DNA from: Flavobacterium sp. DG2-3
GTDB lineage: Bacteria > Bacteroidota > Bacteroidia > Flavobacteriales > Flavobacteriaceae
Direction of reading: 5' to 3'
DNA: 64,000 bases
Assembly (NCBI RefSeq): GCF_030730925.1
Contig: NZ_JAVAMB010000004.1
Coordinates: forward strand, 186,001-250,000
A program made the position numbers and the translations under genes. The first letter of the stretch is position 1. Each line of letters begins with the position of its first letter. This document shows, one piece after another, positions 25,291 to 35,093 of this stretch. Below the pieces are notes generated by a model. It ran no database searches. It saw only the letters and a list, made by a program, of their open reading frames with translations, and was not told where the DNA came from.

Positions 25291-26556
25291 TTGAAAATTA
25301 ATAAACTCAACAGCATCATTATCTTAGGATTGGTAGCCATCATTAGTATTCTGGTGGCACAATTGTTATGGACAAAAGAGGCTTTTACAATTGAACAAAA
25401 AAAACTGAGCCAGAAAGCGCATATTGCTTTGCTTGAAGTGGCTAAAAAATTATACGAAGGAACGAATCATGAACTTCCAGTACAGAATCCGGTACAGAAA
25501 ATTGCGAACGACTATTATATTGTAAATGTCGATAACGAGTTTGAACCCGATATTTTAGAGTTTTACCTGAAAACGGAATTCAAAAAAATGAATATCACGA
25601 CCGATTTCGAGTATGCGATGTACAATTGCCAAAGCGACGAAATGATTTATGGAGATTATATTTCGCTTTATAAGAAAAAGGCCGAATGCAAAAAAAGCGT
25701 CTATTTTCCAAAACATAAGAATCTAGTTTATTATTTTGCCGTTCGTTTTCCGAATGAAACGACATATTTATTCAGTTCAATGCGATTTTGGTTTATTCTT
25801 TCAACTGCATTGATTCTGATTTTACTGATTTACGTTTATTCGATTTTTACCCTTTTACAGCATAAAAAATATTCAGAATTGCAGCGTGATTTTATTAATA
25901 ATATGACGCATGAGTTTAAAACGCCGCTAGCTTCTATTCTTATCGCTTCCAAATATTTGATTGAACAAAAACCAATTAAAGAAGACAAGAAACTTTATAC
26001 GTATACAGATATTATTATCAATCAAGGAAATAAGTTAAACGGGCATATTGAGAAAATTCTAAATATTGCAAAATCTGATTATGCGCCTTTGGAAATCAAG
26101 AAAGAAAGTGTTTTAATTGTTCCTATTATTGAAGAAACAATCGAAAACATTCAGCTGAAATATCCAGATGCTTCCATCAAAATTGAATCTTCATCTAAAG
26201 ATTATGTATTAGAGACAGATACTTTTCATTTTGCCAATTTAGTTTACAATTTGCTGGATAATGCGATAAAGTACTGTAACGAAAAACCAGAAGTTACTAT
26301 TAAAATTACCGAAGATAATAACTGTCTAAAACTGGAGTTTATTGATAATGGAATTGGGATTAATCCTAAAAAAATATCTTTTATCTTTGATAAGTTTTAT
26401 AGAGTTCAAAATGAAAAGAGCAATGAAGTTAATGGGTTTGGACTTGGTTTATACTATGTAAAAGAAATATGCAGTCTGCAAAACTGGAAAATAAAAGCCG
26501 AAAATAATCAAGAAAAAGGTGTTACCTTAACTTTATCAATTCCTTACAAAAAATGA
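25291..26556 (+). CDS. Sensor histidine kinase
   Basis: 421 residues starting at TTG (25291). The next in-frame ATG would remove the first membrane segment, so the TTG is preferred. Two membrane segments (about 8-26 and 166-188) enclose a periplasmic sensor of about 140 residues without a recognised fold. HisKA follows with FINNMTHEFKTPLASIL (phospho-acceptor His207). The HATPase domain shows LVYNLLDNAIKYC, DNGIGI and GFGLGLYYVK. Its stop overlaps the response regulator start by 4 bp (ATGA), so the two form one operon and a cognate pair. The signal is unknown. Confidence 0.93.
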   Translation: MKINKLNSIIILGLVAIISILVAQLLWTKEAFTIEQKKLSQKAHIALLEVAKKLYEGTNHELPVQNPVQKIANDYYIVNVDNEFEPDILEFYLKTEFKKMNITTDFEYAMYNCQSDEMIYGDYISLYKKKAECKKSVYFPKHKNLVYYFAVRFPNETTYLFSSMRFWFILSTALILILLIYVYSIFTLLQHKKYSELQRDFINNMTHEFKTPLASILIASKYLIEQKPIKEDKKLYTYTDIIINQGNKLNGHIEKILNIAKSDYAPLEIKKESVLIVPIIEETIENIQLKYPDASIKIESSSKDYVLETDTFHFANLVYNLLDNAIKYCNEKPEVTIKITEDNNCLKLEFIDNGIGINPKKISFIFDKFYRVQNEKSNEVNGFGLGLYYVKEICSLQNWKIKAENNQEKGVTLTLSIPYKK

Positions 26557-27239
26557 GAAACTTCAAAATACTTTATGCCGAAGACGACGAAACTCTTGCG
26601 TTTTTAACCAAAGACAATTTGGAGCAGAATAATTATGAAGTTATTCATTGTTCTGACGGAAAATCGGCGCTTAAAATTTTTGAAGAAGAAGAATTTGACA
26701 TCTGCATTTTTGATATTATGATGCCCAAAATGGACGGTTTTGAACTTGCAGAAGCGGTTCGAAAAATAGATGTTGACGTTCCTATTATTTTTCTTTCAGC
26801 TAAAACTTTGAAAGAAGACCGAATTAAAGGTTTGCGTTTGGGTGCCGATGATTATCTCGTAAAACCATTCAGCATTGAAGAATTACTGCTAAAGATTGAA
26901 ATTTTCTTAAAGCGTTCGCAAAAAAATATTCCTCAGGCAAAAACTATTTATGAAGTTGGAAAATATCAGTTTGACACCAAAAATTTCATTCTTTTCAACA
27001 ATGAAGAAAAAGTTGGGTTAACTCAGCGAGAAGCTGAATTATTAAAACTTTTTCTAGATCATAAAAACTCTGTTTTGAAAAGAGAGCAAATTTTAACTTC
27101 ATTATGGGGAACAGACGACTATTTTATGGGAAGAAGTTTGGATGTTTTTATTTCGCGTCTGCGTAAAATCTTAGCCAATGAACAGGGAATTTCGATTGAA
27201 AACCTACACGGAATTGGGTTTCGGTTTTCTATTGGGTAA
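26553..27239 (+). CDS. OmpR-family response regulator
   Basis: 228 residues. Receiver domain 1-120 with acidic pair DD11-12, phospho-acceptor Asp54 in CIFDIMMPKMDG, Thr/Ser switch in FLSAKT and Lys in DYLVKPF. The C-terminal winged helix (about 135-226) has VGLTQREAELLKLFLDH and SLDVFISRLRKIL. Translationally coupled to the upstream kinase. Its targets cannot be read here; envelope functions next to it (DUF1573, L,D-transpeptidase) hint at envelope control but do not show it. Confidence 0.95.
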   Translation: MRNFKILYAEDDETLAFLTKDNLEQNNYEVIHCSDGKSALKIFEEEEFDICIFDIMMPKMDGFELAEAVRKIDVDVPIIFLSAKTLKEDRIKGLRLGADDYLVKPFSIEELLLKIEIFLKRSQKNIPQAKTIYEVGKYQFDTKNFILFNNEEKVGLTQREAELLKLFLDHKNSVLKREQILTSLWGTDDYFMGRSLDVFISRLRKILANEQGISIENLHGIGFRFSIG

Positions 27240-27323
27240 ATCACAATTCTGTTAAAAATAAAGAAAAATCTGTAAGCAGTTTTTCGAAAAACTTTGTATT
27301 TTTAATATCTAATTTTCTCGGAT

Positions 27324-28088
27324 ATGAAATTACATCATTTGCGAAATGCCACTTTGGTAATTGAAACAGAAAAGCATGTCATTTTAGTTGACCCAATGTT
27401 AGGTAAAAGAAAAACAATTCCGCCTTTTACTATTTTCAGATACAAACCGAAAAGAAATCCTTTGGTAGCCTTGCCAAAAAACAGTCGCGAGATATTAAGT
27501 CGTGTTACGCATTGTTTGATCACGCATTTGCATCCTGACCATATCGACAAAGCGGGAGAAGTTTTTTTAAGACGAAAAAGCATTCCTGTTATCTGCAGTT
27601 CTAAAGATGAAAAAGCTTTAGTTCAAAGAGGACTTAGCGTAATTCAGACTTTGGAATATTGGGAACCGCAAAAGTTTTTGGATGGAAAAATTACTGGAAT
27701 TCCTGCTATTCACGGTTATGGTTTTATTGCTAAATTGATGGGAAATGTTATGGGATTTCTTATTGAATTGGCAGATCAAAAATCGATCTATATAAGCTCT
27801 GATACCATTTTTACACAACACGTAGAAAAAGTGCTAACTCAATTGAAACCAGACATAGCTATTGTTGCCTGTGGTACCGCAAGATTGGATTTCGGACAAC
27901 CATTATTAATGCGAATGGATGATATTTTGAAATTTGCTACACTGGCACCAGGGAAAGTTCTCGCTAATCATTTAGAAGCTTTAAATCATTGTCCGACAAC
28001 AAGATTACAATTAAGAACTGCGCTTTCGGATCATGGCCTTTTGAGTAAAACTTCTATTCCGAATGATGGAGAATGTATTGAATATTAA
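27324..28088 (+). CDS. Metallo-beta-lactamase-fold hydrolase (UlaG-like)
   Basis: 254 residues, no signal peptide. MKLHHLRNATLVIE is typical of UlaG/YtxL-type members; the metal site THLHPDHID contains His68, His70, Asp72 and His73. Later ligands are likely in SSDTIF and NHLEALNHC. Such proteins hydrolyse lactones, phosphodiesters or other esters; the substrate is not known here. The gene runs tail to tail into the radical SAM gene with a 4-bp overlap of the stop codons. Confidence 0.88.
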   Translation: MKLHHLRNATLVIETEKHVILVDPMLGKRKTIPPFTIFRYKPKRNPLVALPKNSREILSRVTHCLITHLHPDHIDKAGEVFLRRKSIPVICSSKDEKALVQRGLSVIQTLEYWEPQKFLDGKITGIPAIHGYGFIAKLMGNVMGFLIELADQKSIYISSDTIFTQHVEKVLTQLKPDIAIVACGTARLDFGQPLLMRMDDILKFATLAPGKVLANHLEALNHCPTTRLQLRTALSDHGLLSKTSIPNDGECIEY

Positions 28089-30289
28089 AGCACCAATAAA
28101 CCGAACTCTCGCAAAGTATTTACAGGTTTAGAATACCAAAACAGTTCAAAATCTTCAAGCGAAGTTTCAAAGTCATTTTTGACTTCTTGAAAAGTATAAT
28201 TTTTAGCTCCAGAAACGTTTATTTTCGATAAAATCGAAACAAGCCACTCGCCTTCTTCTTTACTGGTTTGAATATCAAAACTTTCTTTTTTGTCGTGAAA
28301 AGTCAGCGACATCATTTCCCAGCTTCTTCCTTTTTTTGATTTGGTAAAAGCAGATGCAGAAGGTCTTCCGCCAAGCCAAACTACTTTTGCATTTGGTTTG
28401 GTATTGAAATCGTTTTGTTCTTCTAACGCATTAAAAATAAAATCGGGGTGAATTTTTGTTTTCGGAATTTTAAAATCAAACCAATCCTGCAATTCGTAAT
28501 CAAAACAAATTCCGTGCATGAAATTGAAAAGCGATTTCTTTAAGCCAAAACTAAATTTATCGTGATTGATTCCTGTAGAATCTGTATATTCGATATCGTT
28601 GTTAGCGAAAGTTCCTATGGCTTCTGTCTTCTTTGTAACACCAAATTGTTCTGGATACAATCCGACTGGACTATGAGCTGTAAGTGCAAACTGATGCCAA
28701 AAACCAGACTGCAAAACTCCTGCTTCAAACAATTGGCGAACCATTTCAAGACTATCAACAGTTTCTTGAATAGTTTGTGTAGGATATCCGTACATTAGGT
28801 ACGCATGCACCATAATTCCTGCTTCGGTAAAATTTCGGGTTACTTTGGCAACTTGCTCAACCGTTACACCTTTATCAATTAATTTTAATAATCTATCTGA
28901 AGCGACTTCTAAACCACCAGAAACGGCAATACAGCCAGAAGCTTTCAGCAGCAGACATAAATCTTTTGAAAAGCTTTTTTCAAATCGAATATTCGTCCAC
29001 CAAGTTACAGCCAATTTTCGTTTTAAAATTTCTAGAGCCAAAGCACGCATCAAAGCTGGCGGTGCAGCTTCATCAACAAAATGAAATCCGTTTTGACCTG
29101 TTTTTTCGATCAATTCTTCTATTCGGTCGCAAAGCAAACTTGCCGCAACAGGCTCATATACTTTTATATAATCTAAAGAAATATCACAGAACGTACATTT
29201 TCCCCAATAACAGCCGTGCGCCATGGTCAGTTTGTTCCAGCGCCCGTCACTCCACATTCGATGCATCGGATTTACAATTTCTATAACCGAAATATATTTA
29301 TCTAAAGGAAGATCGGAGTAATCAGGCGTTCCTACATAAGCTTGTTTATAATCGTGTTTTAGAGAATTGTTTTTGTAAACCACTTCTCCGTTTTCAAGTA
29401 GAAATGTCCTTTTAAAAGAAGCTGAATCTGGATTTTCTAAATGAAAAATTAGTTCTTCAATTGGAACTTCTCCGTCATCCAAAGTAATAAAATCGAAAAA
29501 TTCAAAAACGCGTTTATCAGAAAGCGATCGTAATTCGGTATTTGGGAAACCGCCTCCCATTGAAATCTTAATTTCAGTATGATTTTCTTTTACCCATTGT
29601 GCGCATCTGAAAGCGCTATATAAATTTCCAGGAAAGGGAACAGAAATTAAAAACAATGATGGTTTTACAGCTTCTATTTTTTCTTTTAAAATCGAAATTA
29701 AAATCGAATCGATGTATGTTGGCTCTTGCTGTAAAACAGTATATAATTCATCAAAAGAATTAGCGCTTCGTCCTAAACGTTCGGCATATCGGCTAAAGCC
29801 AAAGTTTTCATCGACACATTCTACTATAAAATCTGAAATATCTTCTAGATACAAAGTAGCTAAATGTTTTGCTTTGTCCTGCGTTCCCATGGTTCCAAAA
29901 GCCCAATCGAGTTCTTCTAATTGTGCGAAACGAGAAGCTTCAGGGAGAAAATCTTCCTGACAAATCTGCAAAGCCAAAGTTGGATTTTTTCCCTGCAAAA
30001 ATTGAATTACAAAATCTATCGTTTTGATATATTCGTCTTGAAGCGCAAAAATGCGTTTAGAGTTATCTGAGATTTCAGAATCTAAAACTTCAAACTTGAA
30101 ACTTGAATACTGAAACAAATCAATAAGTCCTTTCTTAGAAAACAGTTCTAAAATCACATCAATACCCAAATCTGCCTGAACCGATTCTATATTTTTAGTG
30201 TTTAGAAAGCCTTTTATATACGCCGTTGCCGGATACGGGGTATTCAGTTGGGTAAATGGTGGCGTAATTACAAAAAGTTTCGTTTTCAA
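28085..30289 (-). CDS. B12-binding-domain radical SAM protein
   Basis: 734 residues. The N-terminal half (about 1-300) has a cobalamin-binding-like Rossmann region with SLFLISVPFPGNLYSA and ISMGGGFPNTELR. The radical SAM barrel starts with the cluster motif HGCYWGKCTFCD, Cys360, Cys365 and Cys368. The spacing is CX4CX2C rather than the common CX3CX2C. Later ISGGLEVASDRLLKLIDKG and MVHAYLMYGYPTQT fit an Elp3/MiaB-type radical SAM core. It resembles a conserved Bacteroidota group of unknown reaction; no methyl acceptor can be named. A TATTTTTG -7 box lies close upstream. Confidence 0.85.
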   Translation of the reverse strand: MKTKLFVITPPFTQLNTPYPATAYIKGFLNTKNIESVQADLGIDVILELFSKKGLIDLFQYSSFKFEVLDSEISDNSKRIFALQDEYIKTIDFVIQFLQGKNPTLALQICQEDFLPEASRFAQLEELDWAFGTMGTQDKAKHLATLYLEDISDFIVECVDENFGFSRYAERLGRSANSFDELYTVLQQEPTYIDSILISILKEKIEAVKPSLFLISVPFPGNLYSAFRCAQWVKENHTEIKISMGGGFPNTELRSLSDKRVFEFFDFITLDDGEVPIEELIFHLENPDSASFKRTFLLENGEVVYKNNSLKHDYKQAYVGTPDYSDLPLDKYISVIEIVNPMHRMWSDGRWNKLTMAHGCYWGKCTFCDISLDYIKVYEPVAASLLCDRIEELIEKTGQNGFHFVDEAAPPALMRALALEILKRKLAVTWWTNIRFEKSFSKDLCLLLKASGCIAVSGGLEVASDRLLKLIDKGVTVEQVAKVTRNFTEAGIMVHAYLMYGYPTQTIQETVDSLEMVRQLFEAGVLQSGFWHQFALTAHSPVGLYPEQFGVTKKTEAIGTFANNDIEYTDSTGINHDKFSFGLKKSLFNFMHGICFDYELQDWFDFKIPKTKIHPDFIFNALEEQNDFNTKPNAKVVWLGGRPSASAFTKSKKGRSWEMMSLTFHDKKESFDIQTSKEEGEWLVSILSKINVSGAKNYTFQEVKNDFETSLEDFELFWYSKPVNTLREFGLLVL

Positions 30290-30308
30290 AAGGGAATTAT
30301 TTTTTTTG

Positions 30309-30316
30309 CAAAAATA
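30309..30316 (-). promoter_or_regulatory. -7 promoter box for the radical SAM gene
   Basis: TATTTTTG on the minus strand, 19 bp upstream of the start codon; fits TAnnTTTG. No clear -33 element. Confidence 0.35.
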
Positions 30317-30373
30317 CGGGATATTGGCGACTTTTCAAGGAAAAGATTTTATTGCTTTATTTCAAGAAAAGAA

Positions 30374-30480
30374 CCGAAGGATTCAAATGTTTATAGAAAA
30401 GAGTTGTCACGGTGAGTACGACCCTGAAAGGGTCGAATGTACAACGCAATCTTTATGCTATAAACATTTGAATCCTTCGG
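30374..30480. repeat. Inverted-repeat element with 23-nt perfect arms
   Basis: Arms CCGAAGGATTCAAATGTTTA... (30374-30396) and the exact complement (30458-30480). The enclosed 61 nt contain CGACCC-tgaaa-GGGTCG (30419-30435) flanked by GTTGT/ACAAC. It is nested like the elements at 16535 and 24487 but with unrelated arm sequence. It lies upstream of the radical SAM gene and downstream of the MHS transporter. Confidence 0.8.
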
Positions 30481-30494
30481 ATTCGATACAAAAA

Positions 30495-30518
30495 AACCTC
30501 CGATTAAAACTGGAGGTT
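30495..30518 (-). terminator. Rho-independent terminator of the MHS transporter
   Basis: On the minus strand AACCTCC-AGTTTTAATC-GGAGGTT is followed by TTTTTTG, 30 bp after the stop codon of the transporter. Confidence 0.75.
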
Positions 30519-30547
30519 CTACATATTAATAGTTTCTTTTTCTCTTT

Positions 30548-31816
30548 TTAAAACTTATGTTCGTCTTTACTAATTACTAAAAATGAAATTAAAGATATCA
30601 ACGCCGCAGCGACTAAATAAAAGCCCACATAACTCACATCATACGTCTTAGCTAACCAAATTGCAATCATCGGCGCAAAAGCTGCACCAAGAATTCCTGC
30701 CATATTAAAAGTCAACGAAGCTCCAGAATAACGAACATTGGTTGGAAATAATTCGGATAAGAACGTTCCTAACGGACCATAAGTAAATCCCATTAAAGAC
30801 ATTCCGATGCAGGCAAAAATCGTAACTAGAGTAATATTTCCTTCACTTAAAAAATAAGAAAAGAAAAATCCGAAAACGGCAATCGCTGCTGTTGCTGCAA
30901 TAAGCATTTTACGACGTCCGATTTTATCTGCCACAACAGCCGAAACTGGAATAAAAATGGCAAAAAATAACACCGAGAACAATTGAATTAACAATCCGTC
31001 TCTTTTTACAATTCCTAAGTCTGAAGTCGCCCAGCTTAGTGTAAACACTGTCATTAAATAAAAAACCAAGAATGTTGTTATGGCTGCAAGTGTTCCAAAA
31101 ATCAATTGATTTTTATACGATTTAACCAGCTCTAAAAATGGCACTTTTACCTCTTCTTCCTCTTTTTTAGCATTTTCAAACGAAGGTGTTTCCGTAATTT
31201 TTGTTCGAATATAAAAACCAACAATAACTAAAAGCGCGCTGGCAATAAAAGGAATTCTCCAACCGTAGTTCATAAAATCTTCATTGCTCATAGAATCGGT
31301 CAATAAAAGAAAAGTTCCTCCTGAAAGCAATAATCCGATTGGAGCTCCCAATTGCGGGAACATTCCGTACCACGCACGTTTGTTAGGCGGAGCATTTTCT
31401 ATCGCTAATAAAACGGCTCCTCCCCATTCGCCTCCTAAACCAACACCTTGTCCGAATCGGCAAAGCATTAATAATAATGGCGCTACAACTCCAATACTTT
31501 CATAACTTGGCAAAAATCCGATCGTTACGGTCGAAATTCCCATTGTCAATAAAGCCGCAACAAGCGTAAATTTACGTCCAATCTTATCGCCATAATGTCC
31601 GAAAAATGCAGATCCCAATGGTCGCGATAAAAAGGCAATAGAGAAAGTTGCTAAAGATTCCAGAGTCGCCATTGTCGAATCTGAGCTCGGGAAAAATAAT
31701 TGTGGAAAAACCAATACGGCTGCATTGGCATAAATATAAAAATCAAAAAATTCGATCGTAGTACCAATAAGACTTCCGAAAAGGACATGTCTCAAAGAAT
31801 TCTGTTTAGGCTTCAT
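30548..31816 (-). CDS. MHS-family (metabolite:H+ symporter) MFS transporter
   Basis: 422 residues, about 12 membrane segments. The family signature is clear: GTTIEFFDFYIYANAAVLVF in TM1, FGHYGDKIGRKFTL in the 2-3 loop and FGQGVGLGGEWGGAVLLAIENAP in TM4. These carriers move dicarboxylates, osmolytes or other metabolites across the inner membrane with protons. The C-terminal half repeats the loop motif as ADKIGRRKML. The substrate cannot be assigned; no linked metabolic genes. TATTTTTG lies 27 bp upstream, and a good terminator follows. Confidence 0.93.
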   Translation of the reverse strand: MKPKQNSLRHVLFGSLIGTTIEFFDFYIYANAAVLVFPQLFFPSSDSTMATLESLATFSIAFLSRPLGSAFFGHYGDKIGRKFTLVAALLTMGISTVTIGFLPSYESIGVVAPLLLMLCRFGQGVGLGGEWGGAVLLAIENAPPNKRAWYGMFPQLGAPIGLLLSGGTFLLLTDSMSNEDFMNYGWRIPFIASALLVIVGFYIRTKITETPSFENAKKEEEEVKVPFLELVKSYKNQLIFGTLAAITTFLVFYLMTVFTLSWATSDLGIVKRDGLLIQLFSVLFFAIFIPVSAVVADKIGRRKMLIAATAAIAVFGFFFSYFLSEGNITLVTIFACIGMSLMGFTYGPLGTFLSELFPTNVRYSGASLTFNMAGILGAAFAPMIAIWLAKTYDVSYVGFYLVAAALISLISFLVISKDEHKF

Positions 31817-31842
31817 TTAAAATAGATATAACTTTTTTATTG

Positions 31843-31850
31843 CAAAAATA
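31843..31850 (-). promoter_or_regulatory. -7 promoter box for the MHS transporter
   Basis: TATTTTTG on the minus strand, 27 bp before the ATG, matches TAnnTTTG. No TTG at -33. Confidence 0.35.
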
Positions 31851-32017
31851 TAGTTTCATTATTAATAATTCATGTTTACAAGAATTAGTTTTAAAACACT
31901 TATGCTTTTTTAACAAATACAATGTGATTTCGATTTAAAAACAACACATTTCACTTCATTTTAAAAACTTGATTTTATGCGTTTTAAAACAAAAATTAAA
32001 AATCAATTCTTAAGCAA

Positions 32018-32047
32018 TTGTTAATAGCGTTTTTAACTGTATATTTT
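32018..32047 (+). promoter_or_regulatory. Probable promoter of bshC
   Basis: TTG (32018-32020), a 19-bp spacer and TATATTTT (32040-32047), close to the Flavobacterium TTG/TAnnTTTG promoter. The start codon is 37 bp downstream. Confidence 0.45.
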
Positions 32048-32084
32048 CATTAAATTTACAGCTGTCAAAAATAAATTTAAAATT

Positions 32085-33674
32085 ATGCCTACCGACTGTA
32101 TCAGCTTTCAAACTTCTGGATATTTCTCTAAATTAATGCAAGATTACTTAGATCAAAAACCAGAGTTAAAACCGCTGTACAACCATTTTCCAAGCCTAGA
32201 AAATTTCGAAAAACAAATTGCTGAAAAATCAGCCAATTTTAATCATAGCAACCGAACTGTATTGGTTGAAACTCTTCAGAAACAATATCAAAACATTGAA
32301 GCTTCCGATTTAACCAATCAGAATATTTCGCTTTTAGCACTCGAAAACACTTTTACCATTACAACAGGACATCAGTTAAATCTTTTTAGCGGGCCGTTGT
32401 ATTTTTTATATAAAATTATTTCTACCATTAATTTAACTAAAGAATTAAAATCGAAATATCCATCGTACAATTTTGTTCCCATTTACTGGATGGCTACGGA
32501 AGATCATGATTTTGAAGAAATTAATTATTTTAATTTTAAAGGAAAGAAAATCCGCTGGAATGCAGAAAGTACAGGTCCTGTCGGAAGACTTTCAACTAAC
32601 GGACTAGAAGATTTGTTTGAAGTTTATTCTAAAGAATTAGGTTCGAGCACAAACGCCAATACTTTAAAAAAACTTTTTGAAGACGCTTATTTAAAACATG
32701 AAAATCTGGCTGATGCCACTCGTTATTTAGCCAATGCCCTTTTCACAAATTACGGTTTGGTGATTATAGATGCAGACGATGCCGATCTAAAACGCGCTTT
32801 TATTCCGTTTGTAAAAGAAGAATTAGAAAGTCAGACTTCGTTTAAAGCTGTTCAAAAATCAATTGAAAAGCTTTCAAATTATAATGTTCAGGTAAATCCG
32901 CGTGAGATTAATTTATTTTATATTGAAGATAAACTTCGTGAAAGAATCATTTTCGAAAATGACAAATACATAGTAAACAACACCAAAATCTCATTTTCAA
33001 AAGACGAAATTTTTAAATTACTAGAAAGCAATCCTGAAAAATTCAGTCCAAACGTAATCATGCGTCCGTTATATCAAGAGATTATTTTACCAAATCTATG
33101 CTACATTGGCGGAGGCGGAGAAATTGCTTATTGGTTAGAATTAAAAGGCTTCTTTGATGCGGTAAATATTACTTTTCCAATATTACTGGTTCGAAATTCA
33201 GTTCTTTTAGCGACAGAAAAACAAGTTAAAAAAGCCGATAATTTAAATTTATCTTGGAAAGATTTATTCAATAAATCTGAGAATTTAGTTAACGAAATTA
33301 CGCATAAACTTTCTCCATTTCCGATAGATTTGACTCCTCAAAAAGAAGCTTTAGAAAAACAATTTGCCTATCTTTTTGAATTGGCCGAAAAGACCGATAA
33401 ATCGTTTTCTGGCGCCGTAAAAGCACAAGAAGTAAAACAAAAGAAAGGTCTTGAAAATCTAGAGAAACGTTTATTAAAAGCACAAAAAAGAAAACTCGCA
33501 GATCAAATAGAACGTGTTACCGATTTACAATGCGAATTATTTCCTAATCAAAGTCTTCAAGAACGTCAGGCTAATTTTTCTGAATTTTATTTAGAAAAAG
33601 GCGAACAATTGATTCCGCTTTTGATTCAGAAACTAAAACCCTTGGAACATAATTTTGACATTATAATCATCTAA
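32085..33674 (+). CDS. bshC: Bacillithiol synthase BshC (putative cysteine-adding enzyme)
   Basis: 529 residues, the normal family length. Conserved blocks include TGHQLNLFSGPLYFLYKI (about 96-113), FVPIYWMATEDHDFEEIN (about 128-145), the FNFKGKKIRW segment and ILPNLCYIGGGGEIAYWLELKG (about 338-359). A C-terminal coiled coil (about 455-505) is rich in Lys and Glu. BshC joins cysteine to glucosaminyl-malate in the last step of bacillithiol synthesis. Bacillithiol genes occur in Bacteroidota as well as Firmicutes; bshA and bshB are not in this window. Single-gene unit by context. Confidence 0.95.
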   Translation: MPTDCISFQTSGYFSKLMQDYLDQKPELKPLYNHFPSLENFEKQIAEKSANFNHSNRTVLVETLQKQYQNIEASDLTNQNISLLALENTFTITTGHQLNLFSGPLYFLYKIISTINLTKELKSKYPSYNFVPIYWMATEDHDFEEINYFNFKGKKIRWNAESTGPVGRLSTNGLEDLFEVYSKELGSSTNANTLKKLFEDAYLKHENLADATRYLANALFTNYGLVIIDADDADLKRAFIPFVKEELESQTSFKAVQKSIEKLSNYNVQVNPREINLFYIEDKLRERIIFENDKYIVNNTKISFSKDEIFKLLESNPEKFSPNVIMRPLYQEIILPNLCYIGGGGEIAYWLELKGFFDAVNITFPILLVRNSVLLATEKQVKKADNLNLSWKDLFNKSENLVNEITHKLSPFPIDLTPQKEALEKQFAYLFELAEKTDKSFSGAVKAQEVKQKKGLENLEKRLLKAQKRKLADQIERVTDLQCELFPNQSLQERQANFSEFYLEKGEQLIPLLIQKLKPLEHNFDIIII

Positions 33675-33799
33675 AAATAATTATCTTTAGAAATTTAAAA
33701 GCAATAATTTTAGGAACAAATAACCAGCACATCTCCTAGATTACTGCTCTCTCAAACCAAATAGAATTATATTTTATAACCTATTAACTAACTAACCTA

Positions 33800-35071
33800 A
33801 TGGTAAGAGAACGCCTAATTTCGCTTGATGTCTTTCGCGGACTGACTATTCTATTGATGACTATCGTAAACAATCCCGGTGATTGGGGAAATGTTTATCC
33901 GCCGCTTTTGCACGCGCACTGGAACGGCTGCACACCAACCGATCTTGTATTTCCGTTTTTCATTTTTATAATGGGAGTCGCCGTACCGCTTGCAATGCCA
34001 GAGAAAAAATACGACGAAACTACATTCAATAAAATTCTGATTCGTTCTTTAAGAATGCTCTGTTTGGGGATTTTCTTTAATTTCTTTGGAAAAATTCAGT
34101 TGTTTGGTCTTGAAGGAATCCCGCTTTTAATAGCACGACTAATTATTACTTTCGCCGTTGGTTATGCTTTAATGGGCAGTTTCAGCACTCGATTAAAAAA
34201 CATCTTTGCTTTCGGCATATTAGCCATTTATCTCATCTTAGCTTACGGTGGATTTGAAAATTATCAAGACGTTCGTCTCCCTGGAGTTTTACAGCGTATT
34301 GCTGTCGTATATTTTGTGGTTTCGCTTTTATATTTAAAAACTTCTAGAAAAGCCCAAATCATAACTGGAGTGGTTTTACTTTTTGGATATTGGGCGGTTA
34401 TGACTTTAATTCCAGTTCCGGGATTTGGAGAAGCCAATTTAGAAAGAGGCACCAATTTAGCCGCTTGGGTTGACAGCGTACTTCTAAAAGGACATATGTA
34501 CCACGAAACCAATACTTGGGATCCAGAAGGAATTTTGAGCACATTGCCATCAATTGTAAACGGAATTATCGGTTTATTCATCGGCCAAATTTTATTGCTT
34601 AATGTCACTAAAATTCAAAAAGCCCAAAGAATGGGTATGATAGGCACCGCACTAATCTTTTTCGGATTAATTTGGGATTTAGTTTTCCCCATAAACAAAT
34701 CAATTTGGACAAGCAGTTATGTTTTATACACTACAGGATTGGCAACTGTTTGCTTAACTGCTTTGTATTATATAATCGATATTAAAGAATATAAAAAAGG
34801 CTTTAAACTATTCGTGATTTGGGGAGTAAACCCAATGATTGTTTTCTTTGCCTCACAAATTATTCCGCAGGCATTGACCATGATTCGTTTTCAAAACCCT
34901 CGAAATCCAGAAGAACAAACCAATCTTTTAGATTATTTATACCGTTTCGGAATTGCTCCATTCTTTAGTAATCCAATGACTGCATCTTTAGCAGGCGCAT
35001 TGACATACGTTGCCATCTGGACCTTTATATTAAGGATTTTCTACAGAAACAAATTAATTTTTAAAGTGTAA
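33800..35071 (+). CDS. HGSNAT-like multipass acyltransferase (DUF1624/DUF5009-related)
   Basis: 423 residues with about 11 membrane segments. The N-terminus RLISLDVFRGLTILLMTIVNNPGDW and the block LHAHWNGCTPTDLVFPFFIFIMG are typical of heparan-alpha-glucosaminide N-acetyltransferase-like proteins, in which a His near TM2 carries acetyl. The bacterial members probably acetylate sugars across the membrane. In PULs such genes often accompany N-acetylglucosamine use, but none is near here. A related protein is encoded at 46971-48164. A strong terminator follows. Confidence 0.9.
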   Translation: MVRERLISLDVFRGLTILLMTIVNNPGDWGNVYPPLLHAHWNGCTPTDLVFPFFIFIMGVAVPLAMPEKKYDETTFNKILIRSLRMLCLGIFFNFFGKIQLFGLEGIPLLIARLIITFAVGYALMGSFSTRLKNIFAFGILAIYLILAYGGFENYQDVRLPGVLQRIAVVYFVVSLLYLKTSRKAQIITGVVLLFGYWAVMTLIPVPGFGEANLERGTNLAAWVDSVLLKGHMYHETNTWDPEGILSTLPSIVNGIIGLFIGQILLLNVTKIQKAQRMGMIGTALIFFGLIWDLVFPINKSIWTSSYVLYTTGLATVCLTALYYIIDIKEYKKGFKLFVIWGVNPMIVFFASQIIPQALTMIRFQNPRNPEEQTNLLDYLYRFGIAPFFSNPMTASLAGALTYVAIWTFILRIFYRNKLIFKV

Positions 35072-35093
35072 AAAATTTCACCATATTATGTAG

